The translations under genes and the position numbers were made by a program. The notes beneath the pieces are model-generated. The model worked only from the letters and a program-made list of their open reading frames with translations. It did no database searches and had not been told where the DNA came from. Positions 1 to 10,570 of a DNA stretch of 64,000 bases are shown one piece after another. Positions within the stretch are counted from its first letter, which is position 1. Each line of letters begins with the position of its first letter. The DNA comes from Delphinapterus leucas (lineage: Eukaryota; Chordata; Mammalia; Artiodactyla; Monodontidae). Where the stretch lies: NCBI RefSeq assembly GCF_002288925.2, contig NW_022098021.1, positions 2,891,974-2,955,973 on the forward strand, read 5' to 3'.

Positions 1-719
1 TCACCTTTCCAAGAAAAGCAATAGTAGAAATAATGAAAAAATTAAAAAGGCAAAAATAAAAGTAACAGTGCAAAGTGAGCAAAATCCATAAATGCAAAGT
101 AAAGCAGGCACAGATAAATCCCTTCCAAGCTTTCCTTCCTTTCACCTTTAATTCAGTCAATCATTCAATAATGAGTTTCAGGAGGTGGGCGGTGGAGGAG
201 GGAAGGAGTGGGAGTTTGGGGTCAGCAGGTGCAAACTATTATATACAGGATGAATAAACAACAAGATCCTACTGTAGAGCACAGGGAACTATATTCAATA
301 TCCTGGGCTAAACCATGGAAAAGAATACGAAAAAGGATGTATATGTGTATAACTGAGTCACTTCGCTGTAGAGCAGAAATTAACACAACATTGTAAATCA
401 ACTCGACTTCAATAAAATAAATTTTAAAAAGGAAAAAAACAATGAGTGTCTACTGAATGCCAGACACCGAGCGGGTCGCGTGGATACACAAACAACTAGG
501 AACAACACAAGAAGTCAGTGATTTTCTGTGGAAAAAATCTACGTGATGGGCTGCACCGCCTTAGAGGACAACAGACTCTTCTCCAACTCGGTGTTTTAAA
601 GGAAAAGAAACAAAGCCGAAAAGCTTGGGAAAATATTAATAACGTCACTTCGGGCATCAATGGAAAGACTAATTACACTAATTGACAGAAGCGGGTCCTG
701 GTATCAAGACACCGAGGCC
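1..719 (-). other. MIPEP: MIPEP intron 1 (5' part), with LINE fragment
   Basis: Downstream of the MIPEP exon 1 donor on the minus strand, this is intronic sequence running off the window edge. About 190-445 is a LINE-1 3' end (listed separately). The rest is AT-rich and I recognise no exon in it; the second MIPEP exon is not present. Confidence 0.65.
190..445 (+). mobile_element. LINE-1 3' end (artiodactyl/cetacean type)
   Basis: The text contains the familiar end of the artiodactyl L1 3' region: a 'gtgcaaactattatatac' start, 'aacaacaagatcctactgta', 'gtataactgagtcactt', and an 'aataaaataaatttta' tail. It closely matches a second copy at 45885-46075 in the same orientation. It is a 5'-truncated, inactive fragment. 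Confidence 0.8.
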
Positions 720-1950
720 GTAGGTGAGCTCACCGCGCGGCCCGCGCCTCACTGGGGTCGGGTCTGAGCTACAGGGCTGGGAGTTCGGGGGACGCGCTCA
801 GGACCACTGCACCTGGGGCCCTCGCTGGGCAGGTGCTGGACCCGAACCTGGGGCCGCCCCGGCCCCCGGCACCTGCCCCTCAGAGAGGGGGGGCCGCCCG
901 CAAGGTCACCCCGGGCAAACGACACCTCCCTCCCGCGCGAGGCGACCCCGCCCGGGTCCCGCGGGCCGCTCACCCGGCGCTCGCCGAACAGGTCCAGGCG
1001 GCGGCCCTGGGGCTGGACGTTGAAGGCGGCGCCCACCGGGGACCAGCTGGTGCTGACCCACCGGCCCCGGAGCCCGGCCCCGAGGCCGCCCAGCCGCCGG
1101 GCGCACAGCATCGAGCCGCTGCAGCCGCTCCGAGCCCCGAGGGCCCACGAAACCGGACTCCGATACCCAGCCCGCAGCTCCGCCGGAGAGCGCGCCGCGT
1201 CTCCACGGCAGCGCCCGCCTCCCACGTGACCCCGCGCTTCCGGGAAGGGCAGGAGGCCGCGGGGCCAGCGCACATCGGCGTCCCCAGGGCCAGAGCGTCG
1301 CCCGCTGCTTTCCCAGGCCGCCGCGTCTAGCGCCCCCGCGCGCCTGGAGGGGGAACCGCAGGACGCCCCGCCCTCCCACGTGGCCGGGGGAGTGGCAGGG
1401 TCTGCGCGGCGCCGAGCCTCGCACCCGCTGCCGGGAACACACGTGGGCGGCAGGCCGACCACTGCCCGGCACCCTGAACTGAGACCCGTGGCCCTCCGTA
1501 GGCCTCCGCTCCAGGAGGGTGCGAGACGCAAGGCACTGCGCCCGCACGTCCCAGCCGCCCTGCAGCCAGAGCTGTCGGTGGACCTCCATCCATCGACTGT
1601 AAACTCGCAGTGATCGATAACATGATCGACAACGCAGCTTGTCGGGGGGTGGAATCTGCCAAGCTGCAGTCACCGACGGAGGGAGTACGGGGGCGGGAGG
1701 GCAGCGGCGGAGAGGGTGAGGGATGGGGCCGGGGGGCGCCCTCCCTGTGTCCGCGAGCGGAGGCTGTGCAGCGCTCGGAGCATCCCCTGTACGGCCCGTG
1801 AGGATGACCCTGTTGGAGGACAGCGCGGAGGCTGCTGCTGGGCCTCGGCTTCGGGCGGAACCGGACGCCCCTGATCCAGTCCCCCAGCGCCCGGCGCGCA
1901 GGGCATTGCGTGCCGTGCCGAAGGATGCTTCGTGTCCCTGTACCAAGGAC
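720..1950. promoter_or_regulatory. MIPEP: CpG island, MIPEP promoter
   Basis: The stretch is strongly GC- and CpG-rich compared with the AT-rich flanks and surrounds MIPEP exon 1. Housekeeping mitochondrial genes usually start in such islands, so this is the likely MIPEP promoter, with transcription toward lower coordinates. The GC-rich sequence continues upstream of the ATG to about 1950. Long open frames on both strands here come from the absence of AT-rich stop codons and are not genes. No TATA box was recognised. Boundaries were judged by eye. Confidence 0.8.
974..1111 (-). CDS. MIPEP: MIPEP exon 1 (partial gene): mitochondrial intermediate peptidase N-terminus
   Basis: This is the first coding exon of mitochondrial intermediate peptidase, an M3-family zinc metallopeptidase of the mitochondrial matrix that removes an octapeptide from imported precursors after the main processing protease has cut. 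Seen: an ATG at 1111-1109 opens 46 codons beginning [13 protein letters not shown], followed by [14 protein letters not shown] and ending LDLFGERR at a GTGAGC donor (973-968). From memory of the human protein, the [14 protein letters not shown]...LDLFGERR stretch is almost identical, while the arginine/alanine-rich presequence here is about 17 residues shorter. The leader is basic and lacks acidic residues, as expected for mitochondrial import. The catalytic HExxH region lies in later exons off the left edge. The exon sits in a CpG island promoter and points away from C1QTNF9. Identity is firm; the exact start codon is likely. Confidence 0.92.
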
Positions 1951-4261
1951 CAGCGCCAACGGAACCTTGTATCTCACCTGAATGCGTGGGCCTGAGGTAG
2001 AGTCTGCTCCTGGGAACACCTGTTGGATGTGAGCAGCCCCGGAACCTTCTCTGAAGTTCCAGAGAGCCAGAATCGAGGGCCAACTGGGGCGGGCTTCTAA
2101 CCCGCCCTTTTCCGTCCTCACAACAATTTACTGTTAAATGGAGTTTGTTTTCAGAGTAGCCTGGTGGGGAGAAAATGCCCCAGTGATAAAAAGAGAACAA
2201 TGAAAATTTAGTAAAGGCAAGCGCCAGGGTGCGCTTACACAAGTCTCTACAGCTTAACTAGAAATTCTGCGTTTGTTTGTGTACATACGGTAAGTCGCGA
2301 TTTCATCTTCTGCGGACTTTTTCATCAAAGATTCCAAATTATTTAAAATCCCCAAAGTCCTAACTCCGTGGCGATTAATACCGCATCGTCTGTGGCTGGT
2401 TGGTCCTTGGGGACAGCCACCCCACATCGCAGGCCTGCACGGCAGGCCCTTACACAGATGTCAAATCTGCCATGTAAAAATATTCATCAATATATGTGAC
2501 AAAACTACTTACTTTATCATATTTTTTAAAAGGAGTTTCAAATCTGAGAGCTTTTCTTTAGCCCAGAATGGTTCCTAACCATTTTTAATGCAAACATTGA
2601 AGTGTAAAAACACCCTCAAAGGATGCTGGCTTGTGCTACGTTAACGAGGTGTCTTGTGTCTCAGGGAGCCTGGCGTAGTTAGACTTGTAAAAACTGCAGA
2701 CCAGATCCACAGACAGCAGATGAGAGATAATTCCAAATGGCAGATCAGACACCTCCCCAATCAACTTTATCCTTTTGAAGTTCTTTATAACATGTTTTAC
2801 ATTTCATCTTATACATTTGCCCTGCAAAAAAAAAAAAGAATTTTATGAAAGCTTGTATCCAATATTCTGGTCATAAACTGTACTTTTTTCCTTTATGCCT
2901 ATCTCACCTATAAAGTTCTGACCCTAAACAGAAGGGAGCTAGTACACGAATTGTTTGGTCCATAACAACACCAGACTTAACACTGGGGAAAAACAGCTCG
3001 GCTTATTGCAATTGAAAGAAGCCAAAGCATAAGGACACTCCAGCTCAATAAAGAAAATGATCAGTCCCTACAGCAGGGCCAACGTTAGGGCGCCAAGGCA
3101 AGTGGGGGACTTGGGGTGTCTCACGTGCTTCACCCGAGTCCTGGCTCTGTTGTAGAAGAAACATACATTAAGGAAAGCCAATAAAATACCTATAAACAGA
3201 AATGATTTCCACATATATCCAAAGTTTTCCAAAACCAAGTAATTTTTCACCTTTTCATCTATAGCAGTGCTGACTGCTTATAATGATAACTCAGAAAATT
3301 CCCATTTTCCCAAGGAATGAAGATACTGTCACAACTGCGCTGACTTGGTTGACGTGTGGAGAGAACGGCTGTAAGTCCGTCAGAGTCCCAGGCTGTGGTC
3401 TGGAAGATGCTGTCTCTTGAATATGCACTGGGCTTGTCTCCTCTTGCTTCTTTATTAGTTGCTCTCAGCTGATGGAAAAGTGTATGGAGTTAACGTAAGC
3501 ATAGTTAACGCTTCCAGAATTTTAGGAGGGGATTATTCACTGGACCACAGGGCAGTTCCCCTCTAGATTACTTAAATTACCTAGTACAGTGTAAATGCTA
3601 TGTCAGCAGTTTCCAGGTTGGCAAATTCAAGTTTTGCTTTTTGGAACTTCCTGATTTTTTTTTTTTTCCAAATATTTTCCAACCATGGTTGGTTGAATCT
3701 GCAGATACGGAACTGTGGATACGGAGGGAAACTAAAACAGAGTCAAGTTTGGCAAACAGTTTACTAACAACTGTTTGTTGAGTTGAATGGTGATGAAAAC
3801 CCAAGATAGAAAGTGAGCAGAGTGTCCTGCAGTTTCCTGGGCTGTGCCATTGTCACCAGCCCAAACTCTTATTAGTCACAGATGGAATAAACACTTCCTT
3901 TTCTTTCCCTGTAATGTCCTCAGGAATTCAGATGGGAGATACATCATCACACGGCTCCTTCGAGCACTAAAATGATATCAAAACACTCCCCACAAGGAAC
4001 GCCCGAGCAAAGGATTCTTCAGATCACGGGAATGATGGAAAATATCAAATACACTGTAATAAACAGAGCAGGTATTTTTACATTTACTCTTGGAAGGATA
4101 GCGAATTCTATAGACTCAGTTTTAGGAATAACTTTCACCTTTTTATGGTTATGACAGTGGTGATATAATTAACGTGGTAAAATCATCAAATAATGTCTTC
4201 ACCAAGCTGATTCGGGCGGATGGAGAGACAGAGTTATAACCGCTCCCCGCCCCCTGACCCA
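1951..4261. other. Intergenic region MIPEP / C1QTNF9 3' side
   Basis: No recognised exon lies between the MIPEP island and the C1QTNF9 stop codon. Part of the right end must be C1QTNF9 3'UTR. A minus-strand AATAAA at about 3447-3452 is one candidate polyadenylation signal, but it was not established. A Tigger-related fragment lies at about 3555-3740. A 60-codon minus-strand frame at 3068-3250 has a hydrophobic segment but no recognisable family, and I do not call it a gene. Confidence 0.5.
3555..3740 (-). mobile_element. Tigger-type DNA transposon fragment (non-autonomous)
   Basis: Read on the minus strand, this carries the signature 'ggattcaaccaacc'-like stretch, then 'aaatatttggaaaaa' and 'caaaacttgaatttgcca', as in the copy at 28690-29022. 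Family assignment (TcMar-Tigger MER element) is from memory. The element is old and interrupted by a poly-T run at about 3655-3667. Confidence 0.55.
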
Positions 4262-5034
4262 TCACGCGCTGCTGAACAGAAGGAAGCCCGTGAACGTGGT
4301 GTCGTCGTCCTCATCCGCAAACAGGCCGTTGAACCTCTCCCCTCCCGTCACCTGCAACCACACCTCGTCCCCGAGCTTCAGCTGCAGGACGATGCCACCG
4401 GACGCCTGGTCCTCGGAGCTCATGTAACCGTCCTTGGTGTGCACGACTTTTACCCCGTTTTTGACCAAAGACACCTGGACGTTCCTGGAGAAAACGGTGA
4501 TGTGGTAGGTGAAGTAATAGACGCCGGCGACGTGGCAGGTGAATTTCCCCGTGGCCACGCTGTAGTGGCCAAACTCGTTGTACAGGATCCTGTCGAACTT
4601 GATGGGCACGTCTGACGGAGGGAACTTGCTCAGCACCGTGAGCCCCACGGTGAAGGCGCTTTTGGGCAAGACTGGCGTCTCCCCAATTTTCCCTTTTTCT
4701 CCTCGATCCCCTTTCCAGCCTCTCATTCCCCGGGCTCCGGGCTCACCCTGTGGCCCCAGGGGGCCGGCATCTCCCCTGGGACCCGGCTTTCCGGTGGGGC
4801 CCACGGGGCCCGGTAAACCAGTTGGGCCCGAAGGTCCAGTGCTGCCCTTTGGCCCTTCTGGGCCAACGGGACCCACGTCGCCCTTCTCCCCCTTCTGCCC
4901 TTGGGCGCCGGTCTCTCCTCTGAGGCCTTTCTCTCCCATGGGGCCCACAAGTCCCTTTGGCCCGTGTTTCCCTGGGGGGCCTCTTGAGCCCTGATCACCT
5001 TTGACGCCCTTTGCTTCAACGTTTCCATCGGCTC
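4262..5034 (-). CDS. C1QTNF9: C1QTNF9 coding exon 3 (collagen domain and C1q head)
   Basis: The exon starts after the acceptor TGTCCTACCCAG (5046-5035) and ends at the TGA at 4264-4262. It encodes [15 protein letters not shown], then about 35 Gly-X-Y triplets to GEKGKIGE, then the C1q domain. C1q-family landmarks visible include SAFTVGL, the [11 protein letters not shown] strand, [15 protein letters not shown] and GDEVWLQV, and the closing FTGFLLFSS. The acidic ADEDDDTTF loop near the end is typical of CTRP9. A methionine-initiated frame can be read slightly upstream across the acceptor, but it is intronic. Confidence 0.96.
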
Positions 5035-8000
5035 CTGGGTAGGACAAGAAAGAATGGAGGAAGAGACGATTTGTGAAACTTTGCTTGTGAAAACAACTTT
5101 GGTTTTTCTATTATTGAGCAAGTGAATGAGATAAGGCAGTGCACAGTTTCAGCATGTGCTCAGGGTTTGAAAGTTAATTTACTCCTAAACTGTGCAGATA
5201 CACACATGTGCACAAAACACCCTTTGACTCTACTATATCAGCATCGGGGCTCACGTTAGAAATGACAGTTATTTGGGACTTCCCTGGAGGCCCAGTGGTT
5301 AAGAGTCTGCGATTCCAATGCAGGGGGCGCGGGTTCAATCCCTGGTTGGGGAACTAAGATCCTGCATGACGAGCGACACGGCCAAAAACAAAAGAAAGAA
5401 ATGACAGCTCTCTGCCCGTCCCTGAGGGGACGCATCTTTGGAAGAGGGAAGAAGGCAGACAGCAGATTCACCAGGGCTGCTTTGGTAGCTGACGTGCAGC
5501 CCCGATGACGTGACGGCCCCCGAGAATCCCCTCACTGGAGTCAGGTGGTCCTGGGTGGGCGCTCACTGCTCGCCGCGTCTGCCGGCCTGTGCACCACGCC
5601 AGGTGCGTGGCGCTGTCGTGGTTCCGCCTTCCCCCCTCCCCGGTGCCTCCCGCTTCCCACACCCTGACTGGACAGCCGTGGTCCGAGCTCCGGCTCTGGA
5701 GTGAGACGCCAGGATCCAGCCCAGTCTCCACCGTTAATGACAAGCTGATTCCCCAGCTACACCTGGTTCCTCACCTGTACGGCTGGGATAACAAATAAAA
5801 TATAGGCTGTTGTATTAAGTGAGTCAACACCTGGAAGGCACTTAGAACGACCCAGTGGGTCGAAAACACTGTTCGTGTTGCCGTGGTAACCATCCTCCCT
5901 CCCCCTCGGGCGACAGCTGCCAGCATCCTCCCTGCCTCCAGGGCCCGGCTCAAGGGCCACCTTCTGCTGCAGTGCCACCCCAGGCGCTGAGTCAGAATCC
6001 AGCGTCCCTCCTCAGGGCCCAGCACTAAATCAGGCTTCAGCAAACCATGGAGCGCGGGCCACGTCCAGCCTCCACCTGTTTTTGACAGCCCACAAGCTAA
6101 GAACAGTTGACACTTTTAAATGGTCACAAATCGTGTTCTGAGATTCGTGACAATTATGTAAAATTCAGGTTTCACTGGAACGCAGCCCCACTTACTAAGG
6201 CATCCTCTACGCAGCTTTTCCCTATGACGGCAGAGCTGAGTAGTTGTGACCGAGACCCCGTGGCCCGCAAAGCTGAAAATATTTACTATCTGGCCCTTTA
6301 TGGAAAGTTTGCCCATCTCTGCAGTGAACCCTGAGCTTCTGGAGAGAAGGACCGTGTGGCCTTTATCGCTGGAGCATCCTTGGAGCCTCGTAAGGGACTT
6401 GTCCTAGGTAAGCACTTAATAATTCCTATCCTATCATTGACGGCTCTGGCTGCGGACACAGCAGGACGGAAAGCCATCTCTGACCTGGCTCTCCTTTCTC
6501 TCCGGTCGTCCCGTCCTTCCCTGAGCCACCAGGATGTCCTGGTTCGCCTGATGGAAAATGAGAAAATAGGCAGAAGTTAAAATTCTAGCTCCAGTTTCCC
6601 TCGATGTGGGTCCCAGTCAGCGATGGAGGGTCCCGGGGAGCCCCAGCCTGACCCGCACACCCCACCCCTCACAGACCTGCGGGGTGAGGGCAGGCAGGGG
6701 CAAGCAGCAAGGGTGCTGAGTGCGCCAAGAAGCGGGTTGTGCAGTGGACTGGTGGGCTTCCCAAGCAGCCAGCTCGGATGATCACGATTGCATGTTTCTC
6801 ACGTGACAAGGACTTGGGGGGGGGTGGCTTTGTCATTTGTGCTCCTTTTCCATCACTCTGTGGGGGGTAGAGTGGAAGTACTAGCCTCCTATGAAAGCGC
6901 AGATGACCATGGTTACACCACACTACTTGGCATGGGACAGAGGGTTCCAGAAGGATCTCTCTAGCGCCTTACAGTGGTGGTCAAGGTGCCGTGGAGACCC
7001 ACTGGGACATCAGGCCATGAGGTTCTGCTGCACGCAGGAGTCCTGATGCTCAGAACAGGCTGCCCGGAGCACCGGCATCCTATGTTATGTCCACACACGT
7101 ATGTTTGTAAGCTATGTACAGGTAATGTTCTAAAAACATGTTCATTATAAAACATACACACGGGACTTCCCTGGTGGCACAGTGGTTAAGAATCCGCCTG
7201 CCAATGCAGGGGACACGGGTTCGAGCCCTGGTCCGGGAAGATCCCACGTGCTGCGGAGCAACAAAGTCTGTGCGCCACAACTACTGAGCCTGCGCTCTAG
7301 AGCCCACGAGCCACAACTACTGAAGCCCACGCGCCTGGAGTCCGTGCTCTGCAACAAGAGAAGCCACCGCAAGAGAAGCCTGCATGCCGCAATGAAGAGC
7401 AGCCCCCGCTTGCCGCAACTAGAGAAAGCCTGCATGCAGCAGCGAAGATCCAAAGCAGCCAAAAAATAAATAAATTAAAAAAATAAAATAAAACATACAC
7501 ACAAATACATTTGAAAACGGTAAGACAAAGATTAAGTTAATTTTTAGTGTGAGAAATGTGACATAATATCCTTCTAAGAAACATGCGTGTTGTATATAAT
7601 CTAAATAAACTATATATATAGCATGCAAGTCTTAAGGAAGTATGTGAAACTTGAAAGAACGGGGACCATGGAGGAAGAAGGAGAGAGAATGAGTAGCGGA
7701 GAGGTAGAGAAATTTGGTGTTGGATACAGGAGCATCTGTCTTCCTTCTCTCTCCATCTATCTTCTTTTGTGTGTATAAAATATGTTATAACGAGCGTTTT
7801 AAATTAAACCTCCCAAATTTGGAGATAGACCACCCAGCGCACACATGCGCCCTTGAGCCGGAGAGACAGGATGAGCGCCAGACGGGGGCTGTGACCTGGC
7901 TCCCACCCGCGCCCTTGGCCTGCAGAAATGTTGCCTCGGCTCTGGAGCAAAGGGGACTCAGACGTTTGTAGAGAAAGCGAGGCTGTGAGCCCGCAGTTTG

Positions 8001-10570
8001 AGTCACGGAGACGGATGTGACACTTCCACCGAGAAGAGTGTAAAGGAGAAGCCAGGGAGGCTGCCCGGCGCTGCACAAGCGCTGAGGTTCCCTGGGCGGC
8101 GGGCGCCTCCGAGGAACCGGGTGAGAAAACTGCGGCCGCGGAGAGCACGTGCCCCAGCCCCGGGGGTGCAGGCAGCGAGTGCATCGTCCACTCCGAGGGA
8201 TGATACAGGAGGCCCACAAAGAGCCTCCCAGGAGAAAGGCCAGCATCGGGCCGTGACGCTTGGAGGGCCGTGGAGTCAGGTTCTGACAGCGTCATCTGAG
8301 CGATGCCTTCCCGCGCTTCTCCCGGCCCAGCCCGCTGGTGGATCCAAGGCGGTCCTCGCAGTGAGAAGGGGCGTGGGAGTGACGGGGGCGGGGTGGGGGG
8401 AGGGATCTCAAAGACACAGGGTATCCTGTGCGCGTGTGCGGGCACACGCACGCACGTGTACGCACATGTACACATACATGTACACACGTGATACCAGCGG
8501 GAGGACAAGGGATGGATTTCAATAAGATGGAGGGTTTGCCGTTCACTTGGACAGGACCCTTCACTCCCCAGAAATGAGACGGGCCTAATGCCCCAAAGCG
8601 GCGTGGACTTACTGGAGGTGTTGTTATCCGGTAGGAGAGCCCAGCGCCGAGTGCAGGGCGGGGCTTGGTGAGAAGGGACACTGCCCCTGGTGACCCTCCG
8701 CCCCATCCAGCCTACTCAGTAAACGCTAGACCACAAACGCCCTGAGCAGGGAAACACCTACAAACACTTGGAATGTCACACATCTGTGCAGCAGACTTCC
8801 CACGCTGAGTAATTCTTGTTTCTCCAAATCTTAAAGGCTTTTTCAAAATCCATATTCTAACAGCACTTACTGGCAAAGCATTAATTTCAGTCCATCCTGA
8901 AACTGCTGTGTATTATGCCACTTTAATATTGCCAGAGGAATATCTAATTCCCTGGTATAATCAAGAAATATCAAAAGAGGCTTCTAAATGTTTATCATTA
9001 AGTTTGGTGAGGCTCTCATACGACGTACCGAGAAAAATGACAGCGGCTTGTGTTCACGCTTCTCACGAGTCCTGAAATGCCTTACTTAATTGGTGTCCAT
9101 CTTCCTATGAGTCTGTGATACCCTTGGGACATCCACAGTCAGGACAAGGGCATGTCAATGAACGTAAATGTAAATTCACCTGCTCACAGTTATAATAATT
9201 TCCGGGTTGCGGGGGCAGACGTCTTGACAGATCTGACTGACGTTCATCATTGTTTTTTCCTTCTAATGCACATTTGAAGAATTCACATTAATAGAAATGG
9301 CAGCTCTGCCCTTCTCAGGATGCTTTACTGCTTTGCATTATCAAGTTCACCTTCAACCATCAGGTTTTTTGCGGGAGTATTTTCAGCACCCATCTCTTTG
9401 TGATAGTTCAACAGCATAATCTGAGAACCCCCTGGTCCAGGCACACTTAGTGCAAAACATCCCAACATGCTGAAGGTCAGTGAACCCGGGAGGGTCCCGG
9501 CCAGCCTGCTCACACTGTGGGCCACCACTCTTCCCACGGGACATGGCCCAGGCCTCAAATGACACGTGTGTATCTGCAAACCGACCAAGTGAGGCCATTC
9601 ACACGGATTCATATAGCAAGCATTTTAAAACCTCAATTTTTTCTTCACCTAAATTTATCTTTTAAGAGGTCACTAGAAGTTTCGATGTTTTCTTCCTGCA
9701 CCCAGATGGGTCCTCTGCTTACATCTTAGGTGTAGGACCCTATGGTCAGACCAGGGCTCAAGAACCCCATTCAGAAATCAAGCCTACAGGTTTTTGTCAT
9801 GGAAACCACTCACACATCCTGGCTTTTGGGACTGTCCCTCCCAGAGGCTGGATCCTGTCCCCAAGTCCCCAAACCGTGGGGAGGTCCCGGGACACAGCAC
9901 AGATACCCGAGGAGCGGCTGTGGGGCTCCAGGACCCTTCCTGTTCTCTGGCGTTCTGCACCGCCTGCCTCACGGCAAGGCCTGCACCATGCTGGGTGCTC
10001 TCTGCCAGAGACTTACCCGTCGGATGTCTCTCTAGGACCCGGTGCCAAAGATCCCTCATACCTGTCGCCTGAGGCAGAAAGATCTATGACATCACAAGCT
10101 CCTGAAAACGGCCCTGTAGTATCGGAGATGGTGGCCAGCAGACAGGCAGCCCCACTCAGTGGGAAAGCCCACGAGGACAGGGGTCCTCATGGCTCGTGCT
10201 GCCCTGTACCCCACACCCAGTCTGGATCTGGCCGGAGCAGGCTCTCCATCAGTGTCTTCTGGGCAGTGGATGGATGGATGGATGGATGGATGGATAGATG
10301 GATGGATGGATGGAGAGGGGTGAGCACACAGGCAATGAATGAATGAAGGAGGTGAAAGGAAGGGGGATGAGCGGGGGGCAGCTGCAGGAACAGGTGGTGG
10401 GTACCTGCGTCCCCCTTGTCGCCCTTTGCTCCATCACGTCCATCTCTCCCGGGCAATCCATTGTGACCCGGGTTCCCGGGGATGCCAGGGTGGCCCTGCC
10501 TGCAGGTGTCCTGTGAGCTCACCATCCCTGCGCAGGCCCCAGAGACGAACAGGAGCCACCAGATCCTCAT
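4262..10570 (-). CDS. C1QTNF9: C1QTNF9 (CTRP9), complete coding region in three exons
   Basis: C1QTNF9 is a secreted, trimer-forming adipokine of the C1q/TNF-related family. Known roles of the family member include vascular and cardiac protection through adiponectin-receptor-type signalling. Coding exons 10405-10570, 6485-6547 and 4262-5034 (166+63+773 nt) join in frame to 333 residues plus stop, the length I recall for human CTRP9. Residues 1-19 form a signal peptide ([15 protein letters not shown]...). A cysteine in the QDTC motif follows and probably links subunits. About residues 25-194 are collagen-like Gly-X-Y repeats with one break near the NVEAKG segment, and about 200-333 form the globular C1q head (start KSAFTVGLT, end GFLLFSS). 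The gene is co-oriented with SPATA13 upstream and MIPEP downstream. Identity is essentially certain; the noncoding 5' exon was not located. Confidence 0.96.
5275..5396 (+). mobile_element. tRNA-derived SINE (CHR-1-like)
   Basis: The element runs from 'gggacttccctgg' through 'agtggttaagagtctgc' and 'gggttcaatccctggttgggg' to 'ggccaaaaacaaaag'. The tRNA-like B-box is visible as ggttcaatccc. The 11-bp direct repeat agaaatgacag occurs at 5258-5268 and 5397-5407 and may be the target-site duplication. Confidence 0.85.
5680..5850 (-). repeat. MIR fragment
   Basis: On the plus strand the order 'ggttcctcacctgtac', 'gggataacaaat', 'ttgtattaagtgagtcaacacctggaaggcacttag' is a diverged reverse-complement MIR. 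Old mammalian SINE; boundaries approximate. Confidence 0.55.
6036..6325 (+). mobile_element. Non-autonomous DNA transposon, probably hAT-Charlie type
   Basis: Recognised by 'gtttcactggaacgcagccc', 'ggcagagctgagtagttgtgaccgagacc', 'tggcccgcaaagc' and 'aatatttactatctggccc'. These match a common human-genome MER family, whose exact name I cannot confirm. An old, mutated copy in C1QTNF9 intron 2. Confidence 0.6.
6485..6547 (-). CDS. C1QTNF9: C1QTNF9 coding exon 2 (63-nt collagen exon)
   Basis: This short exon is easily missed. The minus strand reads TTTTCCATCAG, then GC GAA CCA GGA CAT CCT, and ends GAG CCA G before GTCAGA. With the split glycines at both ends it encodes [20 protein letters not shown], which matches the missing collagen triplets between exons 1 and 3. 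It restores both reading phase (1 to 1) and the family length of 333 residues. The donor has C at position +3, away from the GTRAGT consensus. Confidence 0.9.
7162..7487 (+). mobile_element. tRNA-derived SINE (long CHR type) with perfect target-site duplication
   Basis: The element starts 'gggacttccctggtggcac', passes through 'gggttcgagccctggtccggg' and repeated 'gagccacaactactga' blocks, and ends 'ccaaagcagccaaaaaataaa'. A perfect 15-bp duplication, ataaaacatacacac, flanks it at 7147-7161 and 7488-7502, which fixes both ends. Confidence 0.95.
8427..8490. repeat. Alternating purine-pyrimidine tract with near-palindrome
   Basis: About 64 bp of almost strict purine-pyrimidine alternation (tgtgcgcgtgtgcg..., acgtgtacgcacatgtacac). 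The second half is nearly self-complementary and is bounded by CACGTG at 8453-8458 and 8485-8490. Such tracts can adopt Z-form or cruciform structure. Confidence 0.75.
10268..10317. repeat. (GGAT)n microsatellite
   Basis: About twelve tandem tggatggatgga units with one interruption (atagatgg), followed by a short gaatgaatgaa run at 10336-10348. It lies about 90 bp past the C1QTNF9 exon 1 donor. Confidence 0.9.
10405..10570 (-). CDS. C1QTNF9: C1QTNF9 coding exon 1 (signal peptide, start of collagen domain)
   Basis: Fifty-five codons plus one base, from the ATG at 10570-10568 to a GTACCC donor at 10404. It encodes a hydrophobic leader ([12 protein letters not shown]), [13 protein letters not shown] and the first Gly-X-Y triplets up to KGDKGDAG. 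A plausible acceptor (TTTCCGTTCAG) lies at 10597-10587, only 16 nt before the ATG. That implies the true 5' end is in an upstream noncoding exon that I could not place. A GGAT microsatellite sits about 90 bp into the following intron. Confidence 0.95.

Larger units (their letters stand above)
5035..6484 (-). other. C1QTNF9: C1QTNF9 intron 2
   Basis: The intron contains a CHR-1-like SINE (5275-5396), a MIR-like stretch (about 5680-5850) and an hAT-type element (about 6036-6325). No other exon-like sequence was recognised. Confidence 0.7.
6548..10404 (-). other. C1QTNF9: C1QTNF9 intron 1 between coding exons 1 and 2
   Basis: The intron contains a full-length CHR SINE (7162-7487), an alternating purine-pyrimidine tract (8427-8490) and a GGAT microsatellite (10268-10317). 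The remainder is unique-looking sequence with no exon that I recognise. The 153- to 300-codon frames around 7785-8706 show no family resemblance. Confidence 0.7.

Noticed and set aside
749..1946. Long minus-strand open frames (260 and 346 codons) over the CpG island
   Set aside because: One contains the genuine 46-codon MIPEP exon 1, but the rest reads through promoter and intron. The GC-rich sequence simply lacks stop codons, and overlapping frames on both strands are equally open.
3068..3250. 60-codon minus-strand frame with a hydrophobic segment
   Set aside because: No initiation context, family resemblance or splice structure; length is within chance expectation.
4578..4994. 138-codon plus-strand frame opposite C1QTNF9
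   Set aside because: It is the antisense shadow of the collagen repeat (GGN codons read back as proline-rich sequence).
7162..7240. tRNA gene-like A/B boxes
   Set aside because: They belong to the tRNA-derived heads of SINEs, which occur many times here with A-rich tails and target duplications.
7804..8706. 300-codon minus-strand frame in C1QTNF9 intron 1
   Set aside because: No conserved motif, crosses a purine-pyrimidine tract, and does not fit the well-defined C1QTNF9 exon structure.
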